Shown here: piece after piece, positions 23,796 through 32,689 of the stretch
How positions within the stretch are numbered: position 1 is the first letter of the stretch
How the letters are laid out: each line of letters begins with the position of its first letter
DNA from: an uncultured Muribaculaceae bacterium
GTDB taxonomy: Bacteria > Bacteroidota > Bacteroidia > Bacteroidales > Muribaculaceae
Length of the DNA: 32,762 nt
Assembly (NCBI GenBank): GCA_910587235.1
Contig: CAJUKD010000027.1
Span: 1-32,762 of the forward strand
Direction: 5' to 3'
The notes under the pieces: generated by a model
Database searches by the model: none
What the model saw: the letters and a program-made list of their open reading frames with translations, nothing else
What the model was told of the DNA's origin: nothing
Position numbers and translations under genes: made by a program

Positions 23796-26453
23796 TTACA
23801 ATTGCTTCATGATTTCGATAAAGCTGTTAAGGGTATATGCACCATCGAGCGGCTCTTTTTCAAAAACCATAAAATAGCGGTAATCGGATCCGGCGGAATT
23901 AGCCCAATAACGTCCGAGTTTGATCTTCCGTCCGCTGTCAGGATTTTTCAGATGTTCACCTTTGGTTTCAATCATGACAATCCTGCCACTCTTGGTCATA
24001 ACTATGAAATCAGGATAATGATTGATAAAACCATTTATACAGAAACCTTTTCCATCCTGATTGCGATGCCAGAAAAGAATATTATCCATGTCGGCGATTT
24101 TCTCTATAAGCCTCCATTCAAAATTATTCACTTCTCCTTCCTGACCATAGAGGGTGTTATGCAGTGTGGGACAAGTTTTCGGAAGTAGCACCGACAAAGG
24201 AAAGGAATAGGTGTCCTTGCAAAAAATCGCGCCTATATCCAGCAGCTGTTTGAAACGCCGGAAACGATAGTCACCGACAAGGCTGTCGATCTTGTCCTTA
24301 AATACTTTTATCGTATCGCCGAGATTGGCACCCATCGATGTCAGTTCATCGTCGTCGCGCGTGTCAAGTACTGATTTTACATATGCCACAATCTTGCTGT
24401 CGGATATTCCGGCAATATTGACAGCCTTTATGATTTTGTCCACGAGTTCCCGTACTTTGCCCTTGGCATCAAGGTTCATATAATATTTCCTGAACAAGTC
24501 AAGAGCCTGTCCGGCAAGGACTCCCTGTGCAATGGCGTAGTCATTCCGACTGTCAACATCGATGATACGTGTCGACGACTCAGACTCGTCAAAAGTGATG
24601 TTCTTATCCGCAGCCATCAGATCGAAACCTTCAAGTAAGGCTTCCTTTTCAAGCAATTCCGGACCGTCATCAAGCAACAGGATTCCGGATAGCGGAGATG
24701 TACAGAACTGGGGAATGCGGAGTTCTGAAACAATGGAACGTAAAGAGTCTTTGACATAATACACATTGGCGTCGGCAACAGAATTGCCGTCAATCCCCGA
24801 AAACGGTGATTCTGCCGCAGTTTCAAGCTCCGATTCATAATTTTCCGACTGCTGTTCAGCATCAGCCATCATCCGGTCTATCTCAGATTCAGCACTGCTT
24901 TTCAAGGTCTTCATGGCATCATCCGCCACAGGGGCCTCGAAGTCAACAACATCCTGCGCCTGCACAGAAGCGGAATCACGCCCTGATGAAAAATCAGCCG
25001 ACAGGAACAAGTCATCGACCTGTGCGGGCTGCCCGGGCTCTATTTTTATATCCGGCCGGTCTGATGAAGGCAATGGTGTAGCCACCCGATAGTCTTTCGA
25101 CGAGAACCCCGACGCCTTGAGGCTTTCGACGATGTTGTCGAGAGTATCCTTGAATGCCTCAGAGCAAGTGAATGTATATGCAAGATTTAAGAACGTCGAC
25201 TTATGTTTCTTTGTGTAAGGTTGCCTGAGCACACGTCCGAGAATCTGCTCTACATCCACCTTTGAGCTGCGGTTGGCAAGCGAGGCAAGTATATAAGCGA
25301 AAGGACAGCCCCAGCCCTCTTTGAGCGCGTTGACTGTAATAATAAATCGCACAGGACATTTCTCCGACATCAGGTCAACGCCTTTCAGTTCGTTTATGTC
25401 GGCTGTCTTGATTTTAATCTGTTCGGCCGGAATATCGTACTGATTGATCAGCCTGTTCCTTATTTTCTCAAATGTTTCGCTGTCATCATCCCTACGTGGC
25501 TGAGCCTGAAACAAGACTATGGGTCTTATATACTCTCCTCCGAAGTTACGGACAGCCACAGCCTCATGCTCCAGATTATCACGTAGCGTAATGGCATTCA
25601 TCATGACAGCGTCAACAGAACGGTCGTTATGGACAATCACAGGCAACTTAACCATATTCTCCCGTTTGAGTTTCTCCGCGCCTACGAACGTTATGATGTT
25701 GCTTGATTCGCGAGGAGTGGCCGTCAGTTCATAGATAAAACACGGATTTATGTTCCTGAGCATGTCCACCCTCAGATCCGCTGTAAAATTATGACTCTCG
25801 TCGACAATGACAAGCGGATTAAGATATGAAAGGACCTGTATGAGAGCTGTATCGCCGGCAGGTTCCACTTTACCGCTCGAAGCACCGAACAATTTCGCAT
25901 ACTCTTCCAGATATCCGTTGTCGCGGAAAACCCTCGGAAGTTCCTTGCGATGCGCCTCTACAAACGACGAGGCACTGAGTACAAAGACCGTGAGCTGTTC
26001 CCTGACATCGGCAGGCTTGATTCCGGTTCCGGTCAATGCCTGCTCTTTGTCGACTATAGCAACGCGGTTGTTGAACATAGCGTTGAGCCTACGCCGATAA
26101 GGATGAGTGACATCGTTAAGTTTCTCAAGGGTCTGTTCAAGAATTGTATCGCTCGGAACAAACCATGCTACGACTTTGACAGCCCTCGGAGGAAGATTAT
26201 CAAATATGGTCGATATGGCGTTGCATGCTATGAACGTCTTGCCTCCTGCCGTAGGGACTTTGGATGTCACGCGAGGAACACCCGGAACCGTATTGACATA
26301 AGGACGTATGGCCAGATTGTTCTGCCCTGTAGCTATACCTCGCCGGAGCCAATAGCTGCTGAATACCTCGGCGCTTTTTACTGTGCCTGCAAGCGACTTG
26401 ACGAACTCTTCAAGGTCGGCGAGGACTTCTCTTTGATAATCTTTGAGTTCCAT
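23796..26453 (-). CDS. res: Type III restriction enzyme, Res subunit (helicase-nuclease)
   Basis: ATP-dependent restriction subunit of 885 residues that works with Mod to cleave unmethylated DNA after translocation between sites. The helicase core shows PTAGGKT (67-73, Walker A), DESH (218-221), TATP (244-247), ITVNALKEGWGCP and QILGRVLRQ (403-411). A PD-(D/E)xK nuclease site is visible near the C-terminus: PDF followed by IETKG (about 814-832). The length is slightly short for the family, but all core motifs are present. It begins five bases after the mod stop, so the two form an operon. The stop at 23796 borders the broken SGNH sequence. Confidence 0.94.
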   Translation of the reverse strand: MELKDYQREVLADLEEFVKSLAGTVKSAEVFSSYWLRRGIATGQNNLAIRPYVNTVPGVPRVTSKVPTAGGKTFIACNAISTIFDNLPPRAVKVVAWFVPSDTILEQTLEKLNDVTHPYRRRLNAMFNNRVAIVDKEQALTGTGIKPADVREQLTVFVLSASSFVEAHRKELPRVFRDNGYLEEYAKLFGASSGKVEPAGDTALIQVLSYLNPLVIVDESHNFTADLRVDMLRNINPCFIYELTATPRESSNIITFVGAEKLKRENMVKLPVIVHNDRSVDAVMMNAITLRDNLEHEAVAVRNFGGEYIRPIVLFQAQPRRDDDSETFEKIRNRLINQYDIPAEQIKIKTADINELKGVDLMSEKCPVRFIITVNALKEGWGCPFAYILASLANRSSKVDVEQILGRVLRQPYTKKHKSTFLNLAYTFTCSEAFKDTLDNIVESLKASGFSSKDYRVATPLPSSDRPDIKIEPGQPAQVDDLFLSADFSSGRDSASVQAQDVVDFEAPVADDAMKTLKSSAESEIDRMMADAEQQSENYESELETAAESPFSGIDGNSVADANVYYVKDSLRSIVSELRIPQFCTSPLSGILLLDDGPELLEKEALLEGFDLMAADKNITFDESESSTRIIDVDSRNDYAIAQGVLAGQALDLFRKYYMNLDAKGKVRELVDKIIKAVNIAGISDSKIVAYVKSVLDTRDDDELTSMGANLGDTIKVFKDKIDSLVGDYRFRRFKQLLDIGAIFCKDTYSFPLSVLLPKTCPTLHNTLYGQEGEVNNFEWRLIEKIADMDNILFWHRNQDGKGFCINGFINHYPDFIVMTKSGRIVMIETKGEHLKNPDSGRKIKLGRYWANSAGSDYRYFMVFEKEPLDGAYTLNSFIEIMKQL

Positions 26454-26458
26454 TGCGT

Positions 26459-28267
26459 TCAGAATTTTCGTATACCGCGAGGTATTTTTTTAAAAATCAT
26501 GCCAAGCCTTTTAAGCTTCTGATCGGAAAGGAGGCACGAGTCAGCATATATTACATAGCGTTCTCCTTTTCCGGCCTCCGTTATTATTTTGCCAAGAGAG
26601 GAAGCGGAAATTACCGTTTCCCGGTCCGGTTCAAAACAGAAATAATATGCAATGCCGTCGAAACAGTCGAGAAAGTATGGCTCGGCGGCAGTGCGCTTAC
26701 GCCTAAGCGGACTACGGGTTTCGGAATAGTAAATATAACTGCGCAGAACATCTGCCGACACGGCACGATTCAACAGACCGTCTTCAGTGAAAAGTGCTTC
26801 GCCTATTTCATAATAATCGAACGCACCGCCAAGCCCGGGTACTGTTCCGGAAGCCTCTGTGACTCCATATACTTCAATGGTGGAGTCCTTAAATCCCGGT
26901 CCGGTGACAATATCGTAGTTTTTTCGCTCCCGTTCGGCAACTTTTTTTGCCTCATCAAGGAATTCCGGAACGCGGTGCAGGTTGCGCAGCGTCAGCTTGC
27001 GGCTGTAAAGCAGAGTCTGGGTTTTCTTCTTTGTCGAATAACCATTTATGACCCGCTTCACCCTTTCGGCCGTGATTGTTTCCGCATAATCATCCAGTTC
27101 AACAAGTATGAATCGGCGATTTCCGCCGTCGAGAGAATTGAGGCGCAGAACCGCTTCGGCAGTGGTTCCGCTTCCACCGAAACAGTCAAGGATAATGGAG
27201 TTTTCCTTGAACGTGGCCAGATATTCTATAAGTCCCGACGGTTTCGGAAAATCAAAAACCTTACGTCCGAATATATTCTCCTGATGTTTTCCGGCATTTT
27301 CAGTCGTAGTCACACCGACGGACGCATCTATCAGGTTTGGAGGCGTTTCCGCCGAGTAGTCGGCTTTTTTCTGCGACAGGACAAGGTCTTTCGAACATGT
27401 GACAACAGTCCCATTTGCCAGTTCGGCATCGAGTTTCGACTGCTGCCATCGGAATTTGTTCGAGAAACTGACCTTATTGGCATTGACGCCATCCTTTATC
27501 GTCAGGTCGTTCAGCAATTCGTTAGGATATGCCTCCGTACCGTAGACGCCCGCTTTAATCACTCTGTCGGAACAACTGAAGTTTATGCTTCCGGGAGAAA
27601 AAGTCAGAGTTTTGACCGGATTGGTTGAGTTTATAAGAGGGTCGCTACTTTTGCTGACTTTTCTTACGCCATGAAAACGCGTGTTATTTTTAAAACGCTG
27701 ATAGCATAGCACATACTCGACATTTTTCTTTATCTTATACGAAAGATTCGGCGGTGTAGCCGATTTAAACCAGTTCCACTGGCCTACAAAATTCGAAACG
27801 CCGAATATCTCATCACATATGATCCTGAGGGAAGCAACCTCGTTATCATCTATTGAAATGAATATGAAACCGTCGTCAGACAACAGCTTGCGCAGCAACT
27901 GAAGACGCGGATACATCATACACAGCCATTTGTCGTGGCGCGTGAAATCCTCGCCCTCCTTGCCGACCACTTTCCCCAGCCACGAAAGCATACGAGGGTC
28001 GCTCACACTGTCGTTGTACACCCACTTTTCATTGCCCGTGTTATAAGGCGGATCTATATAGATGAAATCCACCCGGCCTTCGTATTCGGGCAAGAGCGAC
28101 TTCAAAGCGATAAGATTATCGCCATGTATTATCATATTGCCACTGCCGGTGGGCGCCTTGCGGCGGCCACCGGCAGTGAAGCCGTAACTGTGCAGCAATT
28201 CATGAACCTGCACGTCGAGATGATGGGTTACAACTTTATCTTTTCCTATCCAGTCAAGAGATGGCAT
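26459..28267 (-). CDS. mod: Type III DNA adenine methyltransferase, Mod subunit
   Basis: Modification and DNA-recognition subunit of 602 residues, methylating adenine (N6) on one strand of an asymmetric site and guiding Res. It is a beta-class enzyme: catalytic DPPYNTGN (72-79) comes before the AdoMet-binding DCFGGSGTT (361-369). The region between (about 160-340) is the target recognition domain, so the recognition sequence cannot be deduced. The C-terminal part (about 430-602) would contact Res. I see no simple-sequence tract in the gene, so no phase variation is evident. The start lies 41 bases after the SPFH gene stop on the same strand, so transcription from that promoter is possible; I found no clear promoter of its own. 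Confidence 0.94.
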   Translation of the reverse strand: MPSLDWIGKDKVVTHHLDVQVHELLHSYGFTAGGRRKAPTGSGNMIIHGDNLIALKSLLPEYEGRVDFIYIDPPYNTGNEKWVYNDSVSDPRMLSWLGKVVGKEGEDFTRHDKWLCMMYPRLQLLRKLLSDDGFIFISIDDNEVASLRIICDEIFGVSNFVGQWNWFKSATPPNLSYKIKKNVEYVLCYQRFKNNTRFHGVRKVSKSSDPLINSTNPVKTLTFSPGSINFSCSDRVIKAGVYGTEAYPNELLNDLTIKDGVNANKVSFSNKFRWQQSKLDAELANGTVVTCSKDLVLSQKKADYSAETPPNLIDASVGVTTTENAGKHQENIFGRKVFDFPKPSGLIEYLATFKENSIILDCFGGSGTTAEAVLRLNSLDGGNRRFILVELDDYAETITAERVKRVINGYSTKKKTQTLLYSRKLTLRNLHRVPEFLDEAKKVAERERKNYDIVTGPGFKDSTIEVYGVTEASGTVPGLGGAFDYYEIGEALFTEDGLLNRAVSADVLRSYIYYSETRSPLRRKRTAAEPYFLDCFDGIAYYFCFEPDRETVISASSLGKIITEAGKGERYVIYADSCLLSDQKLKRLGMIFKKIPRGIRKF

Positions 28268-28308
28268 GTTTGGTCTTTATATAAGAACTGTTTCCCGCCG
28301 ACAGGGCA

Positions 28309-29247
28309 TCAGGCACCTGTATTAACCACAGGCTGAGCCGGTTCGTCGGCACAAAGGACGGTCAGCAGATTTCCGACCATCGCGGCTTTCTGCTTGTCGT
28401 CGAGAACAACGATACCGTCTTTATCGAGGCGCTTAAGAGCCATATCGACCATCGACACAGCACCTTCAACAATTTTCTCACGGGCGGATATGATTGCCGA
28501 AGCCTGCTGGCGCCGCAGCATTACGGCTGCAATCTCAGGAGCATAAGCAAGATAATTAAGGCGTGCTTCCACCACCTCCATGCCGGCCATTGCAAGGCGG
28601 TCGTTGATCTTGCGTTCGAGAAGTTCGTTGATCTCATCGCCTCCGTCGCGCAGAGTCAGTTCGTCGGAAGTGCCGTCGGTCTGGTCATAGGCGTAGTGGC
28701 CCGTAACCTCGCGCAGGGCGGCGTCGCTCTGTATGCGCACGAATTTCTCAAGGGCTGCACTGCTTACTCCTACGCCTGTGGCTCCGAGTGAGGCCGAATC
28801 GATATCGAACACGGCCCGATACGTATCCTTGATTCGCCACACAAGCACCATGCCGATAAGAACGGGATTACCTATCTTATCGTTGACCTTTATCGGCTCG
28901 ATGTCCATGTTACGTATGCGCAGAGAGAGTTTGCGACGTGTCATGAACGGATTGGCCCAATAATAACCGACACTGCGACAGGTGCCGCAGTACTTGCCGA
29001 AAAATATCATCACACGCGCCTCGTTAGGCTCCTGGGTGAAATAACCCACACATCCGATGATGAACAGGATAAACAGCACTGCCGATGCGCCGGCACTGAG
29101 CCACAAATTCTCCTCTCCACCCTGTACGATGCAGAACACTATCAGCACAGGAATAAGTATGAATGTAAAAAAGAGCATGGCGAAGCCGTTGATAAGCAGC
29201 CCGCCATACTCATATTCCTGATTACGGTTTGTTGTCGAATTTGCCAT
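28309..29247 (-). CDS. SPFH/band-7 domain membrane protein, copy 1
   Basis: Protein of 312 residues with two N-terminal membrane segments (about 16-42 and 50-69), then an SPFH (stomatin/prohibitin/flotillin) domain from about 72. Diagnostic features are NEARVMIFFGKYCGT, NPVLIGMVLVWRI and AALREVTGHY, followed by a helical stretch with DRLAMAGMEVVEARLNYLAYAPEIAAVML. It probably oligomerises in the membrane as a scaffold; partners are unknown. The protein is identical to copy 2 at 31751-32689, yet the last 124 bases of the gene carry about 15 base differences that are silent at protein level. It has its own promoter (29278-29307). Confidence 0.88.
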   Translation of the reverse strand: MANSTTNRNQEYEYGGLLINGFAMLFFTFILIPVLIVFCIVQGGEENLWLSAGASAVLFILFIIGCVGYFTQEPNEARVMIFFGKYCGTCRSVGYYWANPFMTRRKLSLRIRNMDIEPIKVNDKIGNPVLIGMVLVWRIKDTYRAVFDIDSASLGATGVGVSSAALEKFVRIQSDAALREVTGHYAYDQTDGTSDELTLRDGGDEINELLERKINDRLAMAGMEVVEARLNYLAYAPEIAAVMLRRQQASAIISAREKIVEGAVSMVDMALKRLDKDGIVVLDDKQKAAMVGNLLTVLCADEPAQPVVNTGA

Positions 29248-29270
29248 TGTCGTTCTATTATGTTTAATAT
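28433..29270. repeat. 838-base perfect direct repeat, copy 1
   Basis: Identical base for base to 31875-32712 (offset 3442) by direct comparison. It covers most of the SPFH gene plus 23 bases before its start codon. Identity ends abruptly on both sides: within the gene at 28432, and upstream at 29271. Confidence 0.95.
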
Positions 29271-29277
29271 AATATCA

Positions 29278-29307
29278 CAAAAATAGCAAATTTCGGCAAA
29301 ACGCCAA
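29278..29307 (-). promoter_or_regulatory. Promoter of SPFH copy 1
   Basis: On the minus strand TTG (29307-29305) and TATTTTTG (29285-29278) are 19 bases apart, a full match to the Bacteroidetes pattern. The ATG at 29247 follows about 30 bases later. This promoter lies just outside the repeat and is absent from copy 2. Confidence 0.65.
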
Positions 29308-29318
29308 AATATATATTC

Positions 29319-30040
29319 TTATTTTTCGTCAAAGAAGGCGTAAGAGATAGGGCTTATGCCTGACACGGCGAGTTTTTCGCCAAGTTTCCCGTCGGCATCG
29401 AAAACGTAGACTTCGCCTGTAGTGTTATAGTCCGACGTGCCGACATAAAGCGCATCGGTTGCCGGATCGACTCCGAGGCTATATACATTGCTCAGCGTGC
29501 TGCCGTCGGCGGCGGTCAGTGCAAGGTCGCGGGTTTCGCCCGAACGGCAGTCGTAAGCCTTGAATGCCGACTCTGTAACCACCCAGTTTTCCTGGCGTGC
29601 GGTGAAGTAGAACACTTCGCTGCCGTTGACCGCAAGAATAATCTGGCTGTTGCGCGCGATCACCTTGACATCGCCGGTAGCAGTGTCAACTTCCTGAAGG
29701 GTGTTGGGTATGTCGGCGAAATTACCGTAAGAGAGAACTATAAGCTTGCCGTCGGCACCGGCACGTACCATATTGGGATTGACAGTCACTTCAATGGTCG
29801 AAGTCGCGGTGAAAGTCGGTATGTCTATGACCGAAAGGGTGTTGTCGGGCACAGGCTGGTAGCCTCCGGAATTGGCGACATAGAGCTTGTCGCCGGACAC
29901 ACATATTCCCTCGGGGTTGTTGCCGACCTTCACCCGTGCGTCGATCGCCATCGTGTTGGCGTCGATACGGGCGACATAGCCGTCGTAGAGGGTCACATAC
30001 ACCTTGTCGCCCCAGGCAGCGAGGCATCGCTTTCCTGCGT
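29319..30040 (-). pseudogene. YncE-like beta-propeller protein, N-terminus missing
   Basis: The frame encodes about 240 residues of a repeated beta-propeller pattern: DKVYVTLYDGYVARID, VGNNPEGICVSGDKLYVANSGG, NTLSVIDIPTF, VYSLGVDPATDALYVGTSDY and GEVYVFDADGKLGE. This fits a YncE-like surface or periplasmic protein of Bacteroidetes. The signal peptide and first blades are missing. The open frame continues to 30107, but beyond about 30040 it is the antisense of the priA fragment, so the N-terminal 24 or so residues are an artefact of fusion. The C-terminal end looks natural and is 71 bases before the SPFH gene start. Confidence 0.78.
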
Positions 30041-30400
30041 AATCACGACTATGCCGGATTCTATTCCCATGAACTTGAAGAACGCCGCGCTTTCGGTTAT
30101 CCGCCATTTTCCAAAGTAATCGATATCTACGTCAAACACCGCGACCCGCGCATAGCCGACCAATGCGCCGCAGCCTACGCCGAGGCTTTGCGCCGCGTAT
30201 TCGGCAAACGCGTCAACGGCCCGCAGGAACCGGCTGTAGGACGCGTGGCATCACTATATATCCGCAAGATAATGCTCAAGATAGAAAGCGGCGCATCCAT
30301 GCAGCGCGTAAAGGAAATACTGAGCGAGCAATACGTCAATCTCGCGGCATCACCCACAATGCGCGCGCTCACGGTCTATTACGACGTAGACCCGGTTTAG
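30030..30400 (+). pseudogene. priA: Truncated duplicate of the priA 3' end
   Basis: Encodes FLRNHDYAGF through the stop, equivalent to PriA residues 705-825, with no helicase domain. It aligns to 23192-23562 without gaps (offset 6838). By eye about 49 of 357 bases differ (near 86% identity), many of them silent, so the part was under selection as protein until recently. It lacks a start and is joined at about 30030-30040 to the beta-propeller fragment in opposite orientation. The stop at 30400 is one base from the stop of the convergent SGNH gene. Confidence 0.93.
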
Positions 30401-30401
30401 G

Positions 30402-31706
30402 CTATTTTCGTACAAATTTACGCGTGCTTCCGTCAGAGAGCACTTCAATATTCAAACCGGGCTTAGGTGTGTCCAGACTTATTCCCTGCAAATCATAATA
30501 ACCCACCGGCATAGTTTCTTTATCCATAACATCTACTTTGGCCGCAACGGGAGCCATCATGCGTTCCGCGACAGGAGCCACGGCTCGTGCCCAAGTGATA
30601 AATCCCAGATCGGTAAAGTGCACACCATCGACAGATCCTTCGCCTTCAGCCACTTCGAACTCCGATGCAGGTACTATCTCAAATTTTTTATCAGGATTTT
30701 CAGCCTTAAGACGCTCAACAATCTCGCGTTGTTTCTCATTACCCATCCTATAACCGGAATATCCAGGCGCATAGGCAACATAATTCGGATTTACGCCCTC
30801 AACAAATATAAAAGAAGCATTAGGATTAGCGTCCATCAGAATATGGACGAAATCATACATCCGTTCTTCTATAACCTGAGCTGTAGAATTGCCTATGGCA
30901 TCAATTACATATAAAGAAACGCCCTTGATTTCCTTGATAGCGCGAGCTGTAGCCAAATCAAGATTTCCACCATTACTGAATCCGAAGTTATAAGTTTGGC
31001 ATTTGAGCCTGCGGCCAAGGATAGAGCTGCCGAGCATCCCCGTACGCGAAGCACATCCGCCCTGTGTGACACTTGTTCCATATACCACCACCTTTTTGTC
31101 CGGATTCATATATTCAGAATTGGCAGGACATATTTCCGCCCCGTCGTCGATTTGGAGCGAAATATCCATCACACCGTCGTACAACGGGAAATACACAAGA
31201 AAATCATGGAATGTACCGTCAAATGCCGCAACAAAATCAACATTCTGGACACGCTCCTGCGTAGGCTTGTGCGTTGCCAAATAAATCCAACGCCCCCTTT
31301 CCGTGTCGTACATATATAGATCAAGCCCGCGCGTTCCCGTTGTAGCCTGATGTGGCATTGAATAATTCATCCACGGTGTATATGTTGCCTTTATTTTTTT
31401 TGAATTTGTGGAAAAGTTGAACATCAGACCCGTGGAGCATCTTGACTGCCCCTGTGTGGCCTCATTCATATCGCCGGTAATAAGCCTTGACGGAATACGT
31501 GCGTATGGGACAGAATATTGCTCGTTAACGCTCCATCCCCTTCCGAGAAGAAGCAGTTCCGAAGCGTTTATTGTCCTTGCGTGCAGGCTACAGGACAGCG
31601 GAGGGAGGTATTGCGTTATCAATAAGGCAATTACAGCAGCAACACATCGAAAAGACCCAAACTCCGAGCCTTTAGACAAGCCGCTAAAAACAGATAAAAT
31701 ATTCAT
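30402..31706 (-). CDS. Exported SGNH/GDSL hydrolase with possible T9SS-type tail
   Basis: Hydrolase of 434 residues. A hydrophobic export segment lies at about 21-43. An N-terminal beta-sandwich (about 48-195) of the kind that accompanies Bacteroidetes SGNH esterases is followed by the catalytic domain: VVYGTSVTQGG with Ser212, IDAIGNST in the Asn block, and DGVHFTD with Asp360 and His363. The substrate may be an acetylated or acylated glycan. The last 32 residues (YYDLQG, KPGLNIE, DGSTRKFVRK) resemble a short type IX secretion sorting tail, which would fit the presence of PorQ in the same genome; this is inference. It converges on the priA fragment with a one-base gap, leaving no room for a terminator. 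Confidence 0.87.
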   Translation of the reverse strand: MNILSVFSGLSKGSEFGSFRCVAAVIALLITQYLPPLSCSLHARTINASELLLLGRGWSVNEQYSVPYARIPSRLITGDMNEATQGQSRCSTGLMFNFSTNSKKIKATYTPWMNYSMPHQATTGTRGLDLYMYDTERGRWIYLATHKPTQERVQNVDFVAAFDGTFHDFLVYFPLYDGVMDISLQIDDGAEICPANSEYMNPDKKVVVYGTSVTQGGCASRTGMLGSSILGRRLKCQTYNFGFSNGGNLDLATARAIKEIKGVSLYVIDAIGNSTAQVIEERMYDFVHILMDANPNASFIFVEGVNPNYVAYAPGYSGYRMGNEKQREIVERLKAENPDKKFEIVPASEFEVAEGEGSVDGVHFTDLGFITWARAVAPVAERMMAPVAAKVDVMDKETMPVGYYDLQGISLDTPKPGLNIEVLSDGSTRKFVRK

Positions 31707-31750
31707 AGAATTACATTAAAACATATATCTAACTTTCAGGTAAATTAAGA

Positions 31751-32689
31751 TCAGGCGCCGGTATTTACTACAGGCTGGGCAGGTTCGTCGGCGCAGAGGA
31801 CGGTAAGCAGGTTGCCCACCATGGCAGCTTTCTGCTTGTCGTCGAGAACAACGATACCGTCTTTATCGAGGCGTTTAAGAGCCATATCGACCATCGACAC
31901 AGCACCTTCAACAATTTTCTCACGGGCGGATATGATTGCCGAAGCCTGCTGGCGCCGCAGCATTACGGCTGCAATCTCAGGAGCATAAGCAAGATAATTA
32001 AGGCGTGCTTCCACCACCTCCATGCCGGCCATTGCAAGGCGGTCGTTGATCTTGCGTTCGAGAAGTTCGTTGATCTCATCGCCTCCGTCGCGCAGAGTCA
32101 GTTCGTCGGAAGTGCCGTCGGTCTGGTCATAGGCGTAGTGGCCCGTAACCTCGCGCAGGGCGGCGTCGCTCTGTATGCGCACGAATTTCTCAAGGGCTGC
32201 ACTGCTTACTCCTACGCCTGTGGCTCCGAGTGAGGCCGAATCGATATCGAACACGGCCCGATACGTATCCTTGATTCGCCACACAAGCACCATGCCGATA
32301 AGAACGGGATTACCTATCTTATCGTTGACCTTTATCGGCTCGATGTCCATGTTACGTATGCGCAGAGAGAGTTTGCGACGTGTCATGAACGGATTGGCCC
32401 AATAATAACCGACACTGCGACAGGTGCCGCAGTACTTGCCGAAAAATATCATCACACGCGCCTCGTTAGGCTCCTGGGTGAAATAACCCACACATCCGAT
32501 GATGAACAGGATAAACAGCACTGCCGATGCGCCGGCACTGAGCCACAAATTCTCCTCTCCACCCTGTACGATGCAGAACACTATCAGCACAGGAATAAGT
32601 ATGAATGTAAAAAAGAGCATGGCGAAGCCGTTGATAAGCAGCCCGCCATACTCATATTCCTGATTACGGTTTGTTGTCGAATTTGCCAT
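31751..32689 (-). CDS. SPFH/band-7 domain membrane protein, copy 2
   Basis: Encodes exactly the same 312-residue protein as copy 1 (two membrane segments plus SPFH domain). Only the 3'-terminal 124 bases differ, with about 15 changes. Its 5' flank beyond 32712 is unrelated to that of copy 1 and shows no TAnnTTTG box in the 50 bases available, so expression may differ or depend on a promoter outside the window. The SGNH gene starts 44 bases after its stop on the same strand. Confidence 0.88.
   Translation of the reverse strand: MANSTTNRNQEYEYGGLLINGFAMLFFTFILIPVLIVFCIVQGGEENLWLSAGASAVLFILFIIGCVGYFTQEPNEARVMIFFGKYCGTCRSVGYYWANPFMTRRKLSLRIRNMDIEPIKVNDKIGNPVLIGMVLVWRIKDTYRAVFDIDSASLGATGVGVSSAALEKFVRIQSDAALREVTGHYAYDQTDGTSDELTLRDGGDEINELLERKINDRLAMAGMEVVEARLNYLAYAPEIAAVMLRRQQASAIISAREKIVEGAVSMVDMALKRLDKDGIVVLDDKQKAAMVGNLLTVLCADEPAQPVVNTGA

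Noticed and set aside
26453..27628. Long plus-strand open frame of 391 codons opposite mod
   Set aside because: It is fully antisense to the Mod gene, whose motifs are complete. The translation has no recognisable domain and low-complexity composition.
29936..30400. A possible 154-residue plus-strand gene
   Set aside because: Its first third is the antisense of the beta-propeller fragment and the rest is the truncated priA 3' end; it is a fusion artefact.
23192..30400. Classical integrative element with integrase and att sites
   Set aside because: No integrase, excisionase, relaxase or tRNA target is present, and the direct repeats are diverged coding sequence rather than short identical att sites.
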